A DNA stretch of 64,000 bases from Symsagittifera roscoffensis (Eukaryota; Xenacoelomorpha; Acoela; Convolutidae), in assembly GCF_963678635.1 (NCBI RefSeq), contig NC_087066.1, positions 40,817,223 through 40,881,222 on the forward strand, read 5' to 3'. How positions within the stretch are numbered: position 1 is the stretch's first letter; the number at the start of each line of letters is the position of its first letter. This document shows, piece by piece, positions 36,773 through 48,100 of this stretch. Both the position numbers and the translations under genes were made by a program. The notes below the pieces were generated by a model, which was given only the letters and a program-made list of their open reading frames with translations, searched no databases and was not told the origin of the DNA.

Positions 36773-36974
36773 AGTATTTAGACAACCGCGTACTCAGACT
36801 CGTCAGTATTTAGACAAATACTGTTTCAACCAATCAGAATCGAGACAAAGAAGAATATAATAAATAATTATTATTTATTTTGGAATAGTTATGTCTTTTC
36901 TCGATTCTGATTGGTTCATACAGTATTTGTCTAAATACTGACGAGTATGAATACGCGGCTGTCTAAACACTGGC
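36773..36974. mobile_element. F2 fold-back MITE in unit 1
   Basis: Complete copy: cagtatttagacaaccgcgt ... ccaatcagaatcgagac on the left, and the mirror gattctgattggttcat ... acgcggctgtctaaacactg on the right. Missing from units 2 and 3, where 'gcgttatcagtatttaggcg' bridges the site. Confidence 0.7.
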
Positions 36975-37797
36975 TGCACTCCTATCAGACTCTTCAATTA
37001 AAGGTGGTGAATATTTAGGCGTGAAACAGTAAATATTTTACTTTACCCCTCAAATTGAGGTGTGAAAAAGCGTTCCAAAGATTAGGCCTCAAATCCGCAT
37101 GATAACCTTAGATAAGGCGGCAAAGGGGCTGTTAAAAAATTATACTTGGTTTTCACAAAATATATAGTGAAAGGTACCTAGAATGGGCCCTTTTGGTAAA
37201 AAAAATAGTACTTAAGAATTGAGGGAGAGTGGTCATCCCCCACCCTCCTCAGCACGCTACTGCTAAATAGTATTGACAAATCACACAGATGAATTAATGA
37301 TTATCTGTTGTGAGTGTAGCTGCGATTGTTCCCGCCCACTGTTTTAACAAACAAAATAAGAGAGAAACGTAGCTACAGATGTTGGAAAAATGTGAAAAAA
37401 CAAGAAAACAGAAAAAAGTTGATTGGAAACTTCAACATTTTTTAAAGAAGCAGACATTTTAGAGAGGCCGACAAGTTTAGAGAAGTTCTCAAAACAAACA
37501 TTATTTTTTAAACCTTTTAAATCCAAATCACGATTGAAGTGACTGATACCACACTTGACCCGTACGAGTCAACAACGGCTGGAAAAATCTACACTATAGT
37601 TCCCTCCCACTTTGAACTAGTCGGAACATAAGAAACTATGCTTTTATTGTCAAAATCACTAAACTAAACGCAGTCTTAAAAATCTACTAATAAAACTCAT
37701 CAGATTTTGAAATTTTAATTTACAGTTCATATAATATAAGCATACAAGTTATATAACATTCGAGAAGTTTTTCTAGAAATGTTTCGACTCTGACAGT

Positions 37798-37803
37798 TTT
37801 ATT
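37798..37803 (-). promoter_or_regulatory. Polyadenylation signal of terminal exon copy 1
   Basis: AATAAA on the minus strand overlaps the stop codon of the exon. Equivalent sites exist in copies 2 (41227-41232) and 3 (44912-44917). Such a signal would give a 3' UTR of only some 15-30 nt. Confidence 0.45.
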
Positions 37804-37995
37804 AAGAGAACTTAGAGGCAGACTGCAATTGCTGCTGCTGATTGTTTTGTTGCAGTTGTTGTTGGATGGAGTTGAATAAGACTGCGACTCCGGCCACTGC
37901 TCGTGACGTCATCATGTGACACTTGATGTGCCATTCGCCCACTTTCGGATCGAACACTTCCACTATGTTCAAGTAGTGAACTCCATCGTGGCCTC
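37802..37995 (-). CDS. Kelch-like gene, terminal exon, copy 1 (farthest from the gene)
   Basis: Acceptor gcatgtttag|GAGGCC. It encodes GHDGVHYLNIVEVFDPKVGE then WHIKCHMMTSRAVAGVAVL, most of kelch blade 6, followed by a tail IQQQLQQNNQQQQLQ and SASKFS-stop. The ATG-initiated frame here starts inside the intron and is not the real start. Coding is intact and identical in translation to copy 2. Copies 2 and 3 lie between it and the rest of the gene, so splicing to it requires skipping two equivalent exons. It may be unused, or be an alternative end. Confidence 0.75.
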
Positions 37996-38700
37996 CTAAA
38001 CATGCAAACATTATAACAAAGAAATAACTTCTTTTAATTAAGTAGAAATTACTTCTTTTAAATAAGTAGAAATTATTATTTATTCCACAAAAAAAATAAT
38101 TCAGACACGGTTATGCACGGAGTAAATAACAGTCAGTCATGCCAAAAAAAATCTACCCTAGATACTATCTGAATTAAATTGAACCGCCATTTATCTAGAG
38201 CAAAAAATATTTATCGTCCAAAAATAATCATAATAAAGTCGAATTTATGTCTGAAATCAAAGGCAGAACAGAGTTTTTCTGTAACACATCATCTTGTATT
38301 GAGATCCATTCACTCGCGAAAAAATCTTCTAAACTTGATGGTTGAGATGTTTCAAAAATTGATTAGTATTAGCTGTAATCATGAAGATTGCTGTATTTAA
38401 AAAAAGCTAACACGCTAGCGATTCGAAAAACATTATACAAAACTGATTGAAGAAGTTCGCCTCTGTTCATATTTTAGGTCAAATCTGATAATACTTAGTC
38501 GAAATAGCATTTCAATTATTTCGAGCGGACATCTCGACAGTGGTCAGGTCAGATCTCAGTCAACAAATTCAATACTTTTCGGGAGGTCCGGTTAACATCA
38601 CGTAAGACACAGAAGCTAAGCTGCTCTTCGCAAAAATTATCAAAAAACTACAAAAATCTGCTCTGTAGATAGAGCAATAAGCCTCGAATTAGTATAGGTT

Positions 38701-38790
38701 GTGCTACGAGTCGATTTCGAACCAGCAACCTTGAGATTTGGAGTCTCACGTCCTTCCCTCCTTGCCAGGGAGGCTTACCGCTCGGCAAAC
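38701..38790 (-). repeat. tRNA-like sequence in unit 1 (anticodon loop CCA)
   Basis: On the minus strand: A-box-like tgccgagcggta, an extra hairpin (CCTCCCT ggca AGGGAGG), an anticodon arm TGAGA-ctccaaa-TCTCA with CCA in place, and a B-box ggttcgaaatc. The D-arm to anticodon spacing is too long for a normal tRNA. The ends can pair CTTGT/ACAAG in the copies at 42132 and 45818. Likely a tRNA-derived repeat, not a tRNA gene. Confidence 0.5.
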
Positions 38791-41230
38791 ACAAGCCACG
38801 AACAAAGCAGAAAACAGATGCTATGAAATTTACAATGCTACAGATCGTGATTAATTACCGCAAAAAAGCCACCAAATGAGCACATTTATTTGCGAGTTAA
38901 GTAAGAACAAAAAGTAGCCATACTAAAACACTACGCTTGCTAGAATGAAAAACAGATGCCATTAGCGTTAAAGATAATCGTTAGCTACAGTTTTTAGTGG
39001 TACTGATGCGAGATTCAGCTTAACGATAATCGATTTTTTGATTAGGGGTTTTTGCAGTAGCAAAAACACATTTGAAAATTGAGAAAAACTGAATCAATGG
39101 ACGAATTGTGCAACGAAAAAAAATAAAGAAAACCTGAACACAGAAAATGTAAACGTCGGCCGTTTTATATATTTTATTCGAATTCCATTCCTTTATATTC
39201 AAATTATACCATCATACGAAAATCTCCCATTAAAAATATCCCATACCGATATATCCCAATGGACACAAAAGCCCAAGCCAATATAGCCCACCCACGTCAA
39301 TGAAAAAATCCCATAAAGGATTAAAAATTAATTCATGATATAGATTACCAAGGATTGGCGCATATCTCTAAATCGTAATTAAAAAGAGACTCAATTCAAC
39401 TGCCTCAATTAAATCAAGACGACATATAGAGATAGTGCTAATGGTAAAGACTATTTTCTGGGGACTAAATTTTAATTTTCAACCTGTTAATGGAGTCATA
39501 ATTGAAAAAAATTTGATAGTGAAACACAACGCAAAGACATATAATTACACACATAGCACCAAAACAATGAACACCAATATGACAGATTTAAATTACGGTA
39601 AAACTCAACAAGGCAGAGCTTATCTTGGATGGACACGAGTTCACTAAAAAGCGAGACACCAAATCTACCTCTCACTGGAGTTGTGCAAAATGGCGTTCAC
39701 ATAGATGCCCAAAAAAGGGACAAAAAATCTACTATTAACTCACTCCTAGGTTTAGAAAATTATGATGAATAGGAATTTGCTGCAGTGTATAAAAAATTGG
39801 AAAATGAAACAATTAAACCTACTAAAACAAAAGAACTAGTTTCGCCAAAAAAGTGTAATTAGGAGCCTTTGCGTTTGTTAAAAAACTGTCATGACCATAT
39901 GCAATCTTTATGGAGTTATTTAATGTTAAACTATCGGAACATAGGTACCCATCTGATAAAAGTTTCTTATAGTGCTTTGAGTGAAATTATCAAAGTCTGC
40001 GTCATCCGTGCTATCGATATTAGAAGTTTCATCGAGTATTGAATACAGAGCGAATGAACAAATTTATCGAAAGCAACAAAACAGTTATTTTTGAAATTTT
40101 GTACAACCGTTATAGAAACTTCGAACGTCGGTTTTTGAAGCCGAATCTCGTTTGATGATTTCATCAACGTCAAATGTTTCTTTTTTATGGATAAACAGAA
40201 GATTCAGCTATGGTAGCCAGTTCTCCCGCATGGTTGATCTTGATAATCAAAAATAAGAGGTTATAATGACAGTATGGAGGGTAGTAAGCTTTTAAATAAC
40301 GTGATTTTGGTTCAAATTGGGTTTGCTTGTATACTTTTTGACAAGCGTTATCAGTATTTAGGCGTGAAAGAGTAAATATTTTACTTTACCCCTCAAATTG
40401 AGGTGTGAAAATGCGTTCAAAAGATTAGGCCTCAAATTGAGGCGCTAAGTTGAGCTTTGAAAACTAGCGCTTTTTTAATTTTCGATTTGACAGGTACCCG
40501 TCAAAAAACATGCCGCATAATTGGGCGCATGATAACCTTAAATAAGGTGGCAAAGGAGCTGTTAAAAAATTATACTTGGTTTTCACAAAATATATAGTAA
40601 AATGTTCTTAGAGTGGGCCCTTTTGGTAAAAAAAATACTCAAGAATTGAGGGAGAGTGGTCATCCCCCACCCTCCTCAACACGCTACTGCTAGATAGTAT
40701 TGACAAATCACACAGATGAATTAATGATTATCTGTTGTGAGTGTGTAGCTGCGGTTGTTCCCGCCCCACTGTTTTAGCAATCAAATTAAGAAAAAAACGT
40801 AGCTACAGGTGTTGGAAAAATGTGAAAGAACAAGAAAACAGAAAAGTTGATTGAAAAACTTCAACATTTTTTAAAGAAGCAGAGAATTTAGAGAGGCCGA
40901 CAAGTTTAGAGAAGTTCTCAAAACAAATATTATTTTTTTTAACCTTTTAAATCCAAATCACGGTTAAGTGACTGATACCACACTTGACCCGTACGAGTCA
41001 ACAACGGCTGGAAAAATCTACACTATAGTTCCCTCCCACTTTGAACTAGTCGGAACATAAGAAACTATGCTTTTATTGTCAAAATCACTAAACTAAACGC
41101 AGTCTTAAAAATCTACTAATAAAACTCATCAGATTTTGAAATTTTAATTTACAGTTCATATAATATAAGCATACAAGTTATATAACATTCGAGAAGTTTT
41201 TCTAGAAATGTTTCGACTCTGACAGTTTTA

Positions 41231-41424
41231 TTAAGAGAACTTAGAGGCAGACTGCAATTGCTGCTGCTGATTGTTTTGTTGCAGTTGTTGTTGGATGGAG
41301 TTGAATAAGACTGCGACTCCGGCCACTGCTCGTGACGTCATCATGTGACACTTGATGTGCCATTCGCCCACTTTCGGATCGAACACTTCCACTATGTTCA
41401 AGTAGTGAACTCCATCGTGGCCTC
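41231..41424 (-). CDS. Kelch-like gene, terminal exon, copy 2
   Basis: Same acceptor, frame and translation as copy 1 (ends SASKFS-stop), with AATAAA overlapping the stop codon. It is the middle copy of three. No disabling change is visible, so it could act as an alternative last exon. Confidence 0.75.
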
Positions 41425-42131
41425 CTAAACATGCAAACATTATAACAAAGAAATAACTTCTTTTAATTAAGTAGAAATTACTTCTTTTAAATAAGTAGAA
41501 ATTATTATTTATTCCACAAAAAAAATAATTCAGACACGGTTATGCACGGAGTAAATAACAGTCAGTCATGCCAAAAAAAATCTACCCTAGATACTATCTG
41601 AATTAAATTGAACCGCCATTTATCTAGAGCAAAAAATATTTATCGTCCAAAAATAATCATAATAAAGTCGAATTTATGTCTGAAATCAAAGGCAGAACAG
41701 AGTTTTTCTGTAACACATCATCTTGTATTGAGATCCATTCACTCGCGAAAAAATCTTCTAAACTTGATGGTTGAGATGTTTCAAAAATTGATTAGTATTA
41801 GCTGTAATCATGAAGATTGCTGTATTTAAAAAAAGCTAACACGCTAGCGATTCGAAAAACATTATACAAAACTGATTGAAGAAGTTCGCCTCTGTTCATA
41901 TTTTAGGTCAAATCTGATAATACTTAGTCGAAATAGCATTTCAATTATTTCGAGCGGACATCTCGACAGTGGCCAGGTCAGATCTCAGTCAACAAATTCA
42001 ATACTTTTCGGGAGGTCCGGTTAACATCACGTAAGACACAGAAGCTAAGCTGCTCTTCGCAAAAATTATCAAAAAAAAACTACAAAAATCTGCTCTGCAG
42101 ATAGAGCAATAAGCATCGAATTAGTATAACT

Positions 42132-42221
42132 TGTGCTACGAGTCGATTTCGAACCAGCAACCTCGAGATTTGGAGTCTCGCGTGCTTCCCTCCTTGCCAG
42201 GGAGGCTTACCGCTCGGCAAA
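42132..42221 (-). repeat. tRNA-like sequence in unit 2
   Basis: Copy of the 38701 element. The anticodon stem is fully paired (CGAGA/TCTCG) around ctccaaa (CCA). Same extra hairpin in the D-arm region. Confidence 0.5.
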
Positions 42222-44911
42222 CAAGCCACGAACAAAGAAGAAAACAGATGCTATGAAATATACAATGCTACAAGATCGTGATTAATTACCGCAAAAAAGC
42301 CACCAAATGAGCACATTTTTTTTGCGAGTTAAGTAAGAACAAAAAGTAGCCATACTAAAACACTACGCTTGCTAGAATAAAAAGTAGATGTCATTAGCGT
42401 TAAAGATAATCGTGAGCTACAGTTTTTAGGGGTACTGATGCAAGATTCAGCTTAACGAGAATCGATTTTTCGTTTAGAGGTTTTGTCAGTAGCAAAAACC
42501 CATTTGAAAATTGAGAAAAACTGAATCAATGGACGAATTGTGCAACTAAAAAAAAATAAAGAAAACCTGAACACAAAAAATGTAAACTTCGGCCATTTTA
42601 TATATTTTAATCGAATTCCATTCCTTTATATTCCGACTGAATTTTTCAATTTGCAAAAAAAGCCAACAAAATTCTGGAAAAGAGTCAATGAACGCAAGTA
42701 AACAAAAAAAATTTTTCGACGAAAAAAAACAGATGGCATTGAAGCTCATTGAACTTATGGAACAATTTATGATTGAACCTTTTTTGATAAATAAAACCTA
42801 ACTTGAGAAAACTGGATCAGTCCGCTTTCGTAATTGGAGAGCGTAGTTTGCCTTTCTTTTAACCAATAAATTTGGGTGACAGGAAAAGTATAACAAACGA
42901 AAATCTCCCATTAAAAAAATCCCATACCAATATATCCCAATGGACACAATAGCCCAAGCCAATATAGCCCACCCAAGTCAATGAAAAAATCCCATAAAGG
43001 ATTAAAAATTGATTCATGATATAGATTACCAAGGAGTGGCGCATATCTCCAAATCGTAATTAAAAAGAGACTCAATTCAACTGCCTCAATTAATTCAAGG
43101 CGACATTTAGAGATAGTGCTAATGGTAAAGACTATTTTCTAGGGATTAAATTTTAATTTTCAACCTGTTAATGGAGTCATAAATGAGAAAAATTTGATAA
43201 CGAAACACAGCGCAAAAATATATAATTACACAAATAGCACCAAAATAATGAACACCAATATGACAGATTTAAACCACGGTAAAACTCAACAAGGCAAAGC
43301 TTTGCTTATCTTGGATGGACACGAGTTCACTAAAAAGCGAGACACCAAATCTACCTCTCACTGGAGTTGTGCAAAATGGCGTTCACATAGATGCCCAAAG
43401 AAGGGACAAAAAATCTACTATTAACTCACTCCTAGGTTTAGAAAATTATGATGAATAGGAATTTGCTGCAGTGTATAAAAAATTGGAAAATGAAACAATT
43501 AAACCTACTAAAACAAAAGAACTAGTTTCGCCAAAAAAGTGTAATTAGGAGCCTTTGCGTTTGTTAAAAAACTGTCATGACCATATGCAATCTTTATGGA
43601 GTTATTTAATGTTAAACTATCGGAACATAGGTACCCATCTGATAAAAGTTTCTTATAGTGCTTTGAGTGAAATTATCAAAGTCTGCGTCATCCGTGCTAT
43701 CGATATTAGAAGTTTCATCGAGTATTGAATACAGAGCGAATGAACAAATTTATCGAAAGCAACAAAACAGTTATTTTTGAAATTTTGTACAACCGTTATA
43801 GAAACTTCGAACGTCGGTTTTTGAAGCCGAATCTCGTTTGATGATTTCATCAACGTCAAATGTTTCTTTTTTATGGATAAACAGAAGATTCAGCTATGGT
43901 AGCCAGTTCTCCCGCATGGTTGATCTTGATAATCGAAAATAAGAGGTTATAATGACAGTATGGAGGGTAGTAAGCTTTTAAATAACGTGATTTTGGTTCA
44001 AATTGGGTTTGCTTGTATACTTTTTGACAAGCGTTATCAGTATTTAGGCGTGAAAGAGTAAATATTTTACTTTACCCCTCAAATTGAGGTGTGAAAATGC
44101 GTTCAAAAGATTAGGCCTCAAATTGAGGCGCTAAGTTGAGCTTTGAAAACTAGCGCTTTTTTAATTTTCGATTTGACAGGTACCCGTCAAAAAACATGCC
44201 GCATAATTGGGCGCATGATAACCTTAAATAAGGTGGCAAAGGAGCTGTTAAAAAATTATACTTGGTTTTCACAAAATATATAGTAAAATGTTCATAGAGT
44301 GGGCCCTTTTGGTAAAAAAAATACTCAAGAATTGAGGGAGAGTGGTCATCCCCCACCCTCCTCAACACGCTACTGCTAGATAGTATTGACAAATCACACA
44401 GATGAATTAATGATTATCTGTTGTGAGTGTGTAGCTGCGGTTGTTCCCGCCCCACTGTTTTAGCAATCAAATTAAGAAAAAAACGTAGCTACAGGTGTTG
44501 GAAAAATGTGAAAGAACAAGAAAACAGAAAAGTTGATTGAAAAACTTCAACATTTTTTAAAGAAGCAGACAATTTAGAGAGGCCGACAAGTTTAGAGAAG
44601 TTCTCAAAACAAATATTATTTTTTTAACCTTTTAAATCCAAATCACGGTTAAGTGACTGATACCACACTTGACCCGTACGAGTCAACAACGGCTGGAAAA
44701 ATCTACACTATAGTTCCCTCCCACTTTGAACTAGTCGGAACATAAGAAACTATGCTTTTATTGTCAAAATCACTAAACTAAACGCAGTCTTAAAAATCTA
44801 CTAATAAAACTCATCAGATTTTGAAATTTTAATTTACAGTTCATATAATATAAGCATACAAGTTATATAACATTCGAGAAGTTTTTCTAGAAATGTTTCG
44901 ACTCTGACAGT

Positions 44912-44917
44912 TTTATT
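44912..44917 (-). promoter_or_regulatory. Polyadenylation signal of terminal exon copy 3
   Basis: AATAAA on the minus strand, overlapping the TAA stop, in the terminal exon copy nearest the rest of the gene. Confidence 0.5.
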
Positions 44918-45109
44918 AAAAGAACTTAGAGGCAGACTGCAATTGCTGCTGCTGATTGTTTTGTTGCAGTTGTTGTTGGATGGAGTTGAATAAGACTGCG
45001 ACTCCGGCCACTGCTCGTGACGTCATCATGTGACACTTGATGTGCCATTCGCCCACTTTCGGATCGAACACTTCCACTATGTTCAAGTAGTGAACTCCAT
45101 CGTGGCCTC
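44916..45109 (-). CDS. Kelch-like gene, terminal exon, copy 3 (nearest, likely default)
   Basis: Acceptor tttag|GAGGCC after a 4.0-kb intron from exon 10 (donor ctatag|gtgagg at 49116/49115). The join ATA G|GA GGC CAC restores ...KIYAIGGHDG, the expected kelch blade start, which proves phase compatibility. It differs from copies 1 and 2 by one residue (ends SASKFF). Being the first acceptor met by the spliceosome, it is the default choice (inference). Confidence 0.85.
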
Positions 45110-48100
45110 CTAAACATGCAAACATTATAACAAAGAAATAACTTCTTTTAATTAAGTAGAAATTACTTCTTTTAAATAAGTAGAAATTATTATTTATTCC
45201 ACAAAAAAAATAATTCAGACACGGTTATGCACGGAGTAAATAACAGTCAGTCATGCCAAAAAAAATCTACCCTAGATACTATCTGAATTAAATTGAACCG
45301 CCATTTATCTAGAGCAAAAAATATTTATCGTCCAAAAATAATCATAATAAAGTCGAATTTATGTCTGAAATCAAAGGCAGAACAGAGTTTTTCTGTAACA
45401 CATCATCTTGTATTGAGATCCATTCACTCGCGAAAAAATCTTCTAAACTTGATGGTTGAGATGTTTCAAAAATTGATTAGTATTAGCTGTAATCATGAAG
45501 ATTGCTGTATTTAAAAAAAGCTAACACGCTAGCGATTCGAAAAACATTATACAAAACTGATTGAAGAAGTTCGCCTCTGTTCATATTTTAGGTCAAATCT
45601 GATAATACTTAGTCGAAATAGCATTTCAATTATTTCGAGCGGACATCTCGACAGTGGTCAGGTCAGATCTCAGTCAACAAATTCAATACTTTTTGGGAGG
45701 TCCGGTTAACATCACGTAAGACACAGAAGCTAAGCTGCTCTTCGCAAAAATTATCAAAAAAAAACTACAAAAATCTGCTCTGCAGATAGAGCAATAAGCA
45801 TCGAATTAGTATAACTTGTGCTACGAGTCGATTTCGAACCAGCAACCTCGAGATTTGGAGTCTCGCGTGCTTCCCTCCTTGCCAGGGAGGCTTACCGCTC
45901 GGCAAACAAGCCACGAACAAAGAAGAAAACAGATGCTATGAAATATACAATGCTACAGATCGTGATTAATTACCGCAAAAAAGCCACCAAATGAGCACAT
46001 TTTTTTTGCGAGTTAAGTAAGAACAAAAAGTAGCCATACTAAAACACTACGCTTGCTAGAATAAAAAGTAGATGTCATTAGCGTTAAAGATAATCGTGAG
46101 CTACAGTTTTTAGGGGTACTGATGCAAGATTCAGCTTAACGAGAATCGATTTTTCGTTTAGAGGTTTTTTCAGTAGCAAAAACCCATTTGAAAATTGAGA
46201 AAAACTGAATCAATGGACGAATTGTGCAACTAAAAAAAATAAAGAAAACCTGAACACAAAAAATGTAAACTTCGGCCATTTTATATATTTTAATCGAATT
46301 CCATTCCTTTATATTCCGACTGAATTTTTCAATTTGCAAAAAAAGCCAACAAAATTCTGGAAAAGAGTCAATGAACGCAAGTAAACAAAAAAAATTTTTC
46401 GACGAAAAAAACAGATGGCATTGAAGCTCATTGAACTTATGGAATAATTTATGATTGAACCTTTTTTGATAAATAAAACCTAACTTGAGAAAACTGGATC
46501 AGTCCGCTTTCGTAATTGGAGAGCGTAATTTGCCTTTCTTTTAACCAATAAATTTGGGTGACAGGAAAAGTATAACAAACGAAAATCTCCCATTAAAAAA
46601 ATCCCATACCAATATATCCCAATGGACACAATAGCCCAAGCCAATATAGCCCACCCAAGTCAATGAAAAAATCCCATAAAGGATTAAAAATTGATTCATG
46701 ATATAGATTACCAAGGAGTGGCGCATATCTCCAAATCGTAATTAAAAAGAGACTCAATTCAACTGCCTCAATTAATTCAAGGCGACATTTAGAGATAGTG
46801 CTAATGGTAAAGACTATTTTCTAGGGATTAAATTTTAATTTTCAACCTGTTAATGGAGTCATAAATGAGAAAAATTTGATAACGAAACACAGCGCAAAAA
46901 TATATAATTACACAAATAGCACCAAAATAATGAACACCAATATGACAGATTTAAACCACGGTAAAACTCAACAAGGCAAAGCTTTGCTTATCTTGGATGG
47001 ACACGAGTTCACTAAAAATCCAGACACCAAATCTACCACTCACTGGCGTTGTGCAAAATGGCGTTCACATAGATTCCCAATGACTCTTGTAACTTGTAAC
47101 GAAACCATTATTTCGTTCAATCACGAGCAAAGCCACGAGTTTAACCCCGGTCGCGTAGAAGCCAGGCAGATAGTTAGTCAGTTGAATGAAACAGCAAAAT
47201 CGCAAATCAATCCTGTAAACAACCAGTTGATAGCAGCTAGCCTCAAGACTGAACGATAATCCGGCAATTCAGCTTTCACTTTCTTCACGTGCAGCCCTGA
47301 CAAGAACCCTCCATGGGAACAAAACGCAAGAACCACTCAGAGTGATTTCATCGACCGACCGTCACCTCAACATTCCCGACAAATATTTGCCTTTTCGTCA
47401 ACATTATAGCGGAAGAGAAGACAGTGAGCGATTTCTTATTTCATGGGACATGGGAAACTTAAATGCTCTTCGCGTTCATAGCAAAGTTCGGCTTCTTGAT
47501 GGAACTTTTAAGATTTTAAGAGTCAGTCTAAATTTTATCAGTTGTACAAAGTACATAACCAGATTGGCGACTTTTATCCCCCCTGCGTTTACCTTTTGCC
47601 TAGCAACAAAAAGGAGTCCACTTACAACAGGTTTCATGAAGCCCTGATTAGCCTCATTGGAGACGTACCCGAAAAAATTCTCATTGACTTCGAACAAGCT
47701 GCGTTGAATGCATTTTCGTCCCTATATAAAACTGATCTCAAAGGTTACCATTTTCATTTATGCCAAAGCTTACATCGCAAGCTTTCAGAGTTAAGTCGAA
47801 AAAAAACCTATGAAAACAATGCTAAGCTAAGCTAGCCTTAACCTTAATAATGATCTCAGCTTTAAGCTTCGTTCCTTTCTCATATGTCAAATCTGCGTTT
47901 ACTCTTGTCACAGACGAAATTTGCCAAGCTGCCGATCAGTTTGACATTTCAATTGATGTCTTCGAGAAAAGTGATAAGCTCGCGTCATATTTCCAGAACA
48001 CTTATTTTACAAGAGAAAAAATTGGCCGAGAACAGCGTGATCCCTTGCCCCCGCCCCCAGCTTTATGGAATCATTACAACTAGGCGGCAGGTCTCATTCG

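Larger units (their letters stand above)
36421..39711. repeat. Tandem array, unit 1
   Basis: Same landmark order as unit 0, then the terminal kelch exon (37802-37995), a tRNA-like sequence (38701-38790), part of the MULE left terminus (39220-39320) and a FLYWCH-coding fragment (39435-39700). It lacks about 250 bp present in units 2 and 3 (42640-42895 in unit 2) and has more substitutions, so it is the most diverged full unit. It ends in the junction 'atagatgccc|aaaaaaggga'. Confidence 0.8.
39712..43397. repeat. Tandem array, unit 2
   Basis: About 3.69 kb, nearly identical by eye to unit 3 throughout, including the exon, the tRNA-like sequence, the MULE left terminus and the FLYWCH fragment. 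It begins 'gggacaaaaaatctactatt' and ends in the junction 'agatgccca|aagaaggga'. The high identity suggests a recent duplication. Confidence 0.85.
43398..47084. repeat. Tandem array, unit 3
   Basis: Near-identical to unit 2 up to the FLYWCH coding region. Here the sequence does not jump to a new unit but continues into the rest of the MULE element (atagattccc|aatgactctt near 47071-47085). This therefore looks like the parental right edge of the array. Confidence 0.85.

Noticed and set aside
37802-38011. Small protein starting MFACLGGHDG in each array unit
   Set aside because: The first residues are intronic; the acceptor tttag lies after them and joins to KLHL exon 10.
38179-38400. Conserved 73-codon plus-strand frame repeated at 41608 and 45293
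   Set aside because: Conservation is explained by the segmental duplication; no domain, and it lies in the intron/flank of the terminal exon on the opposite strand.
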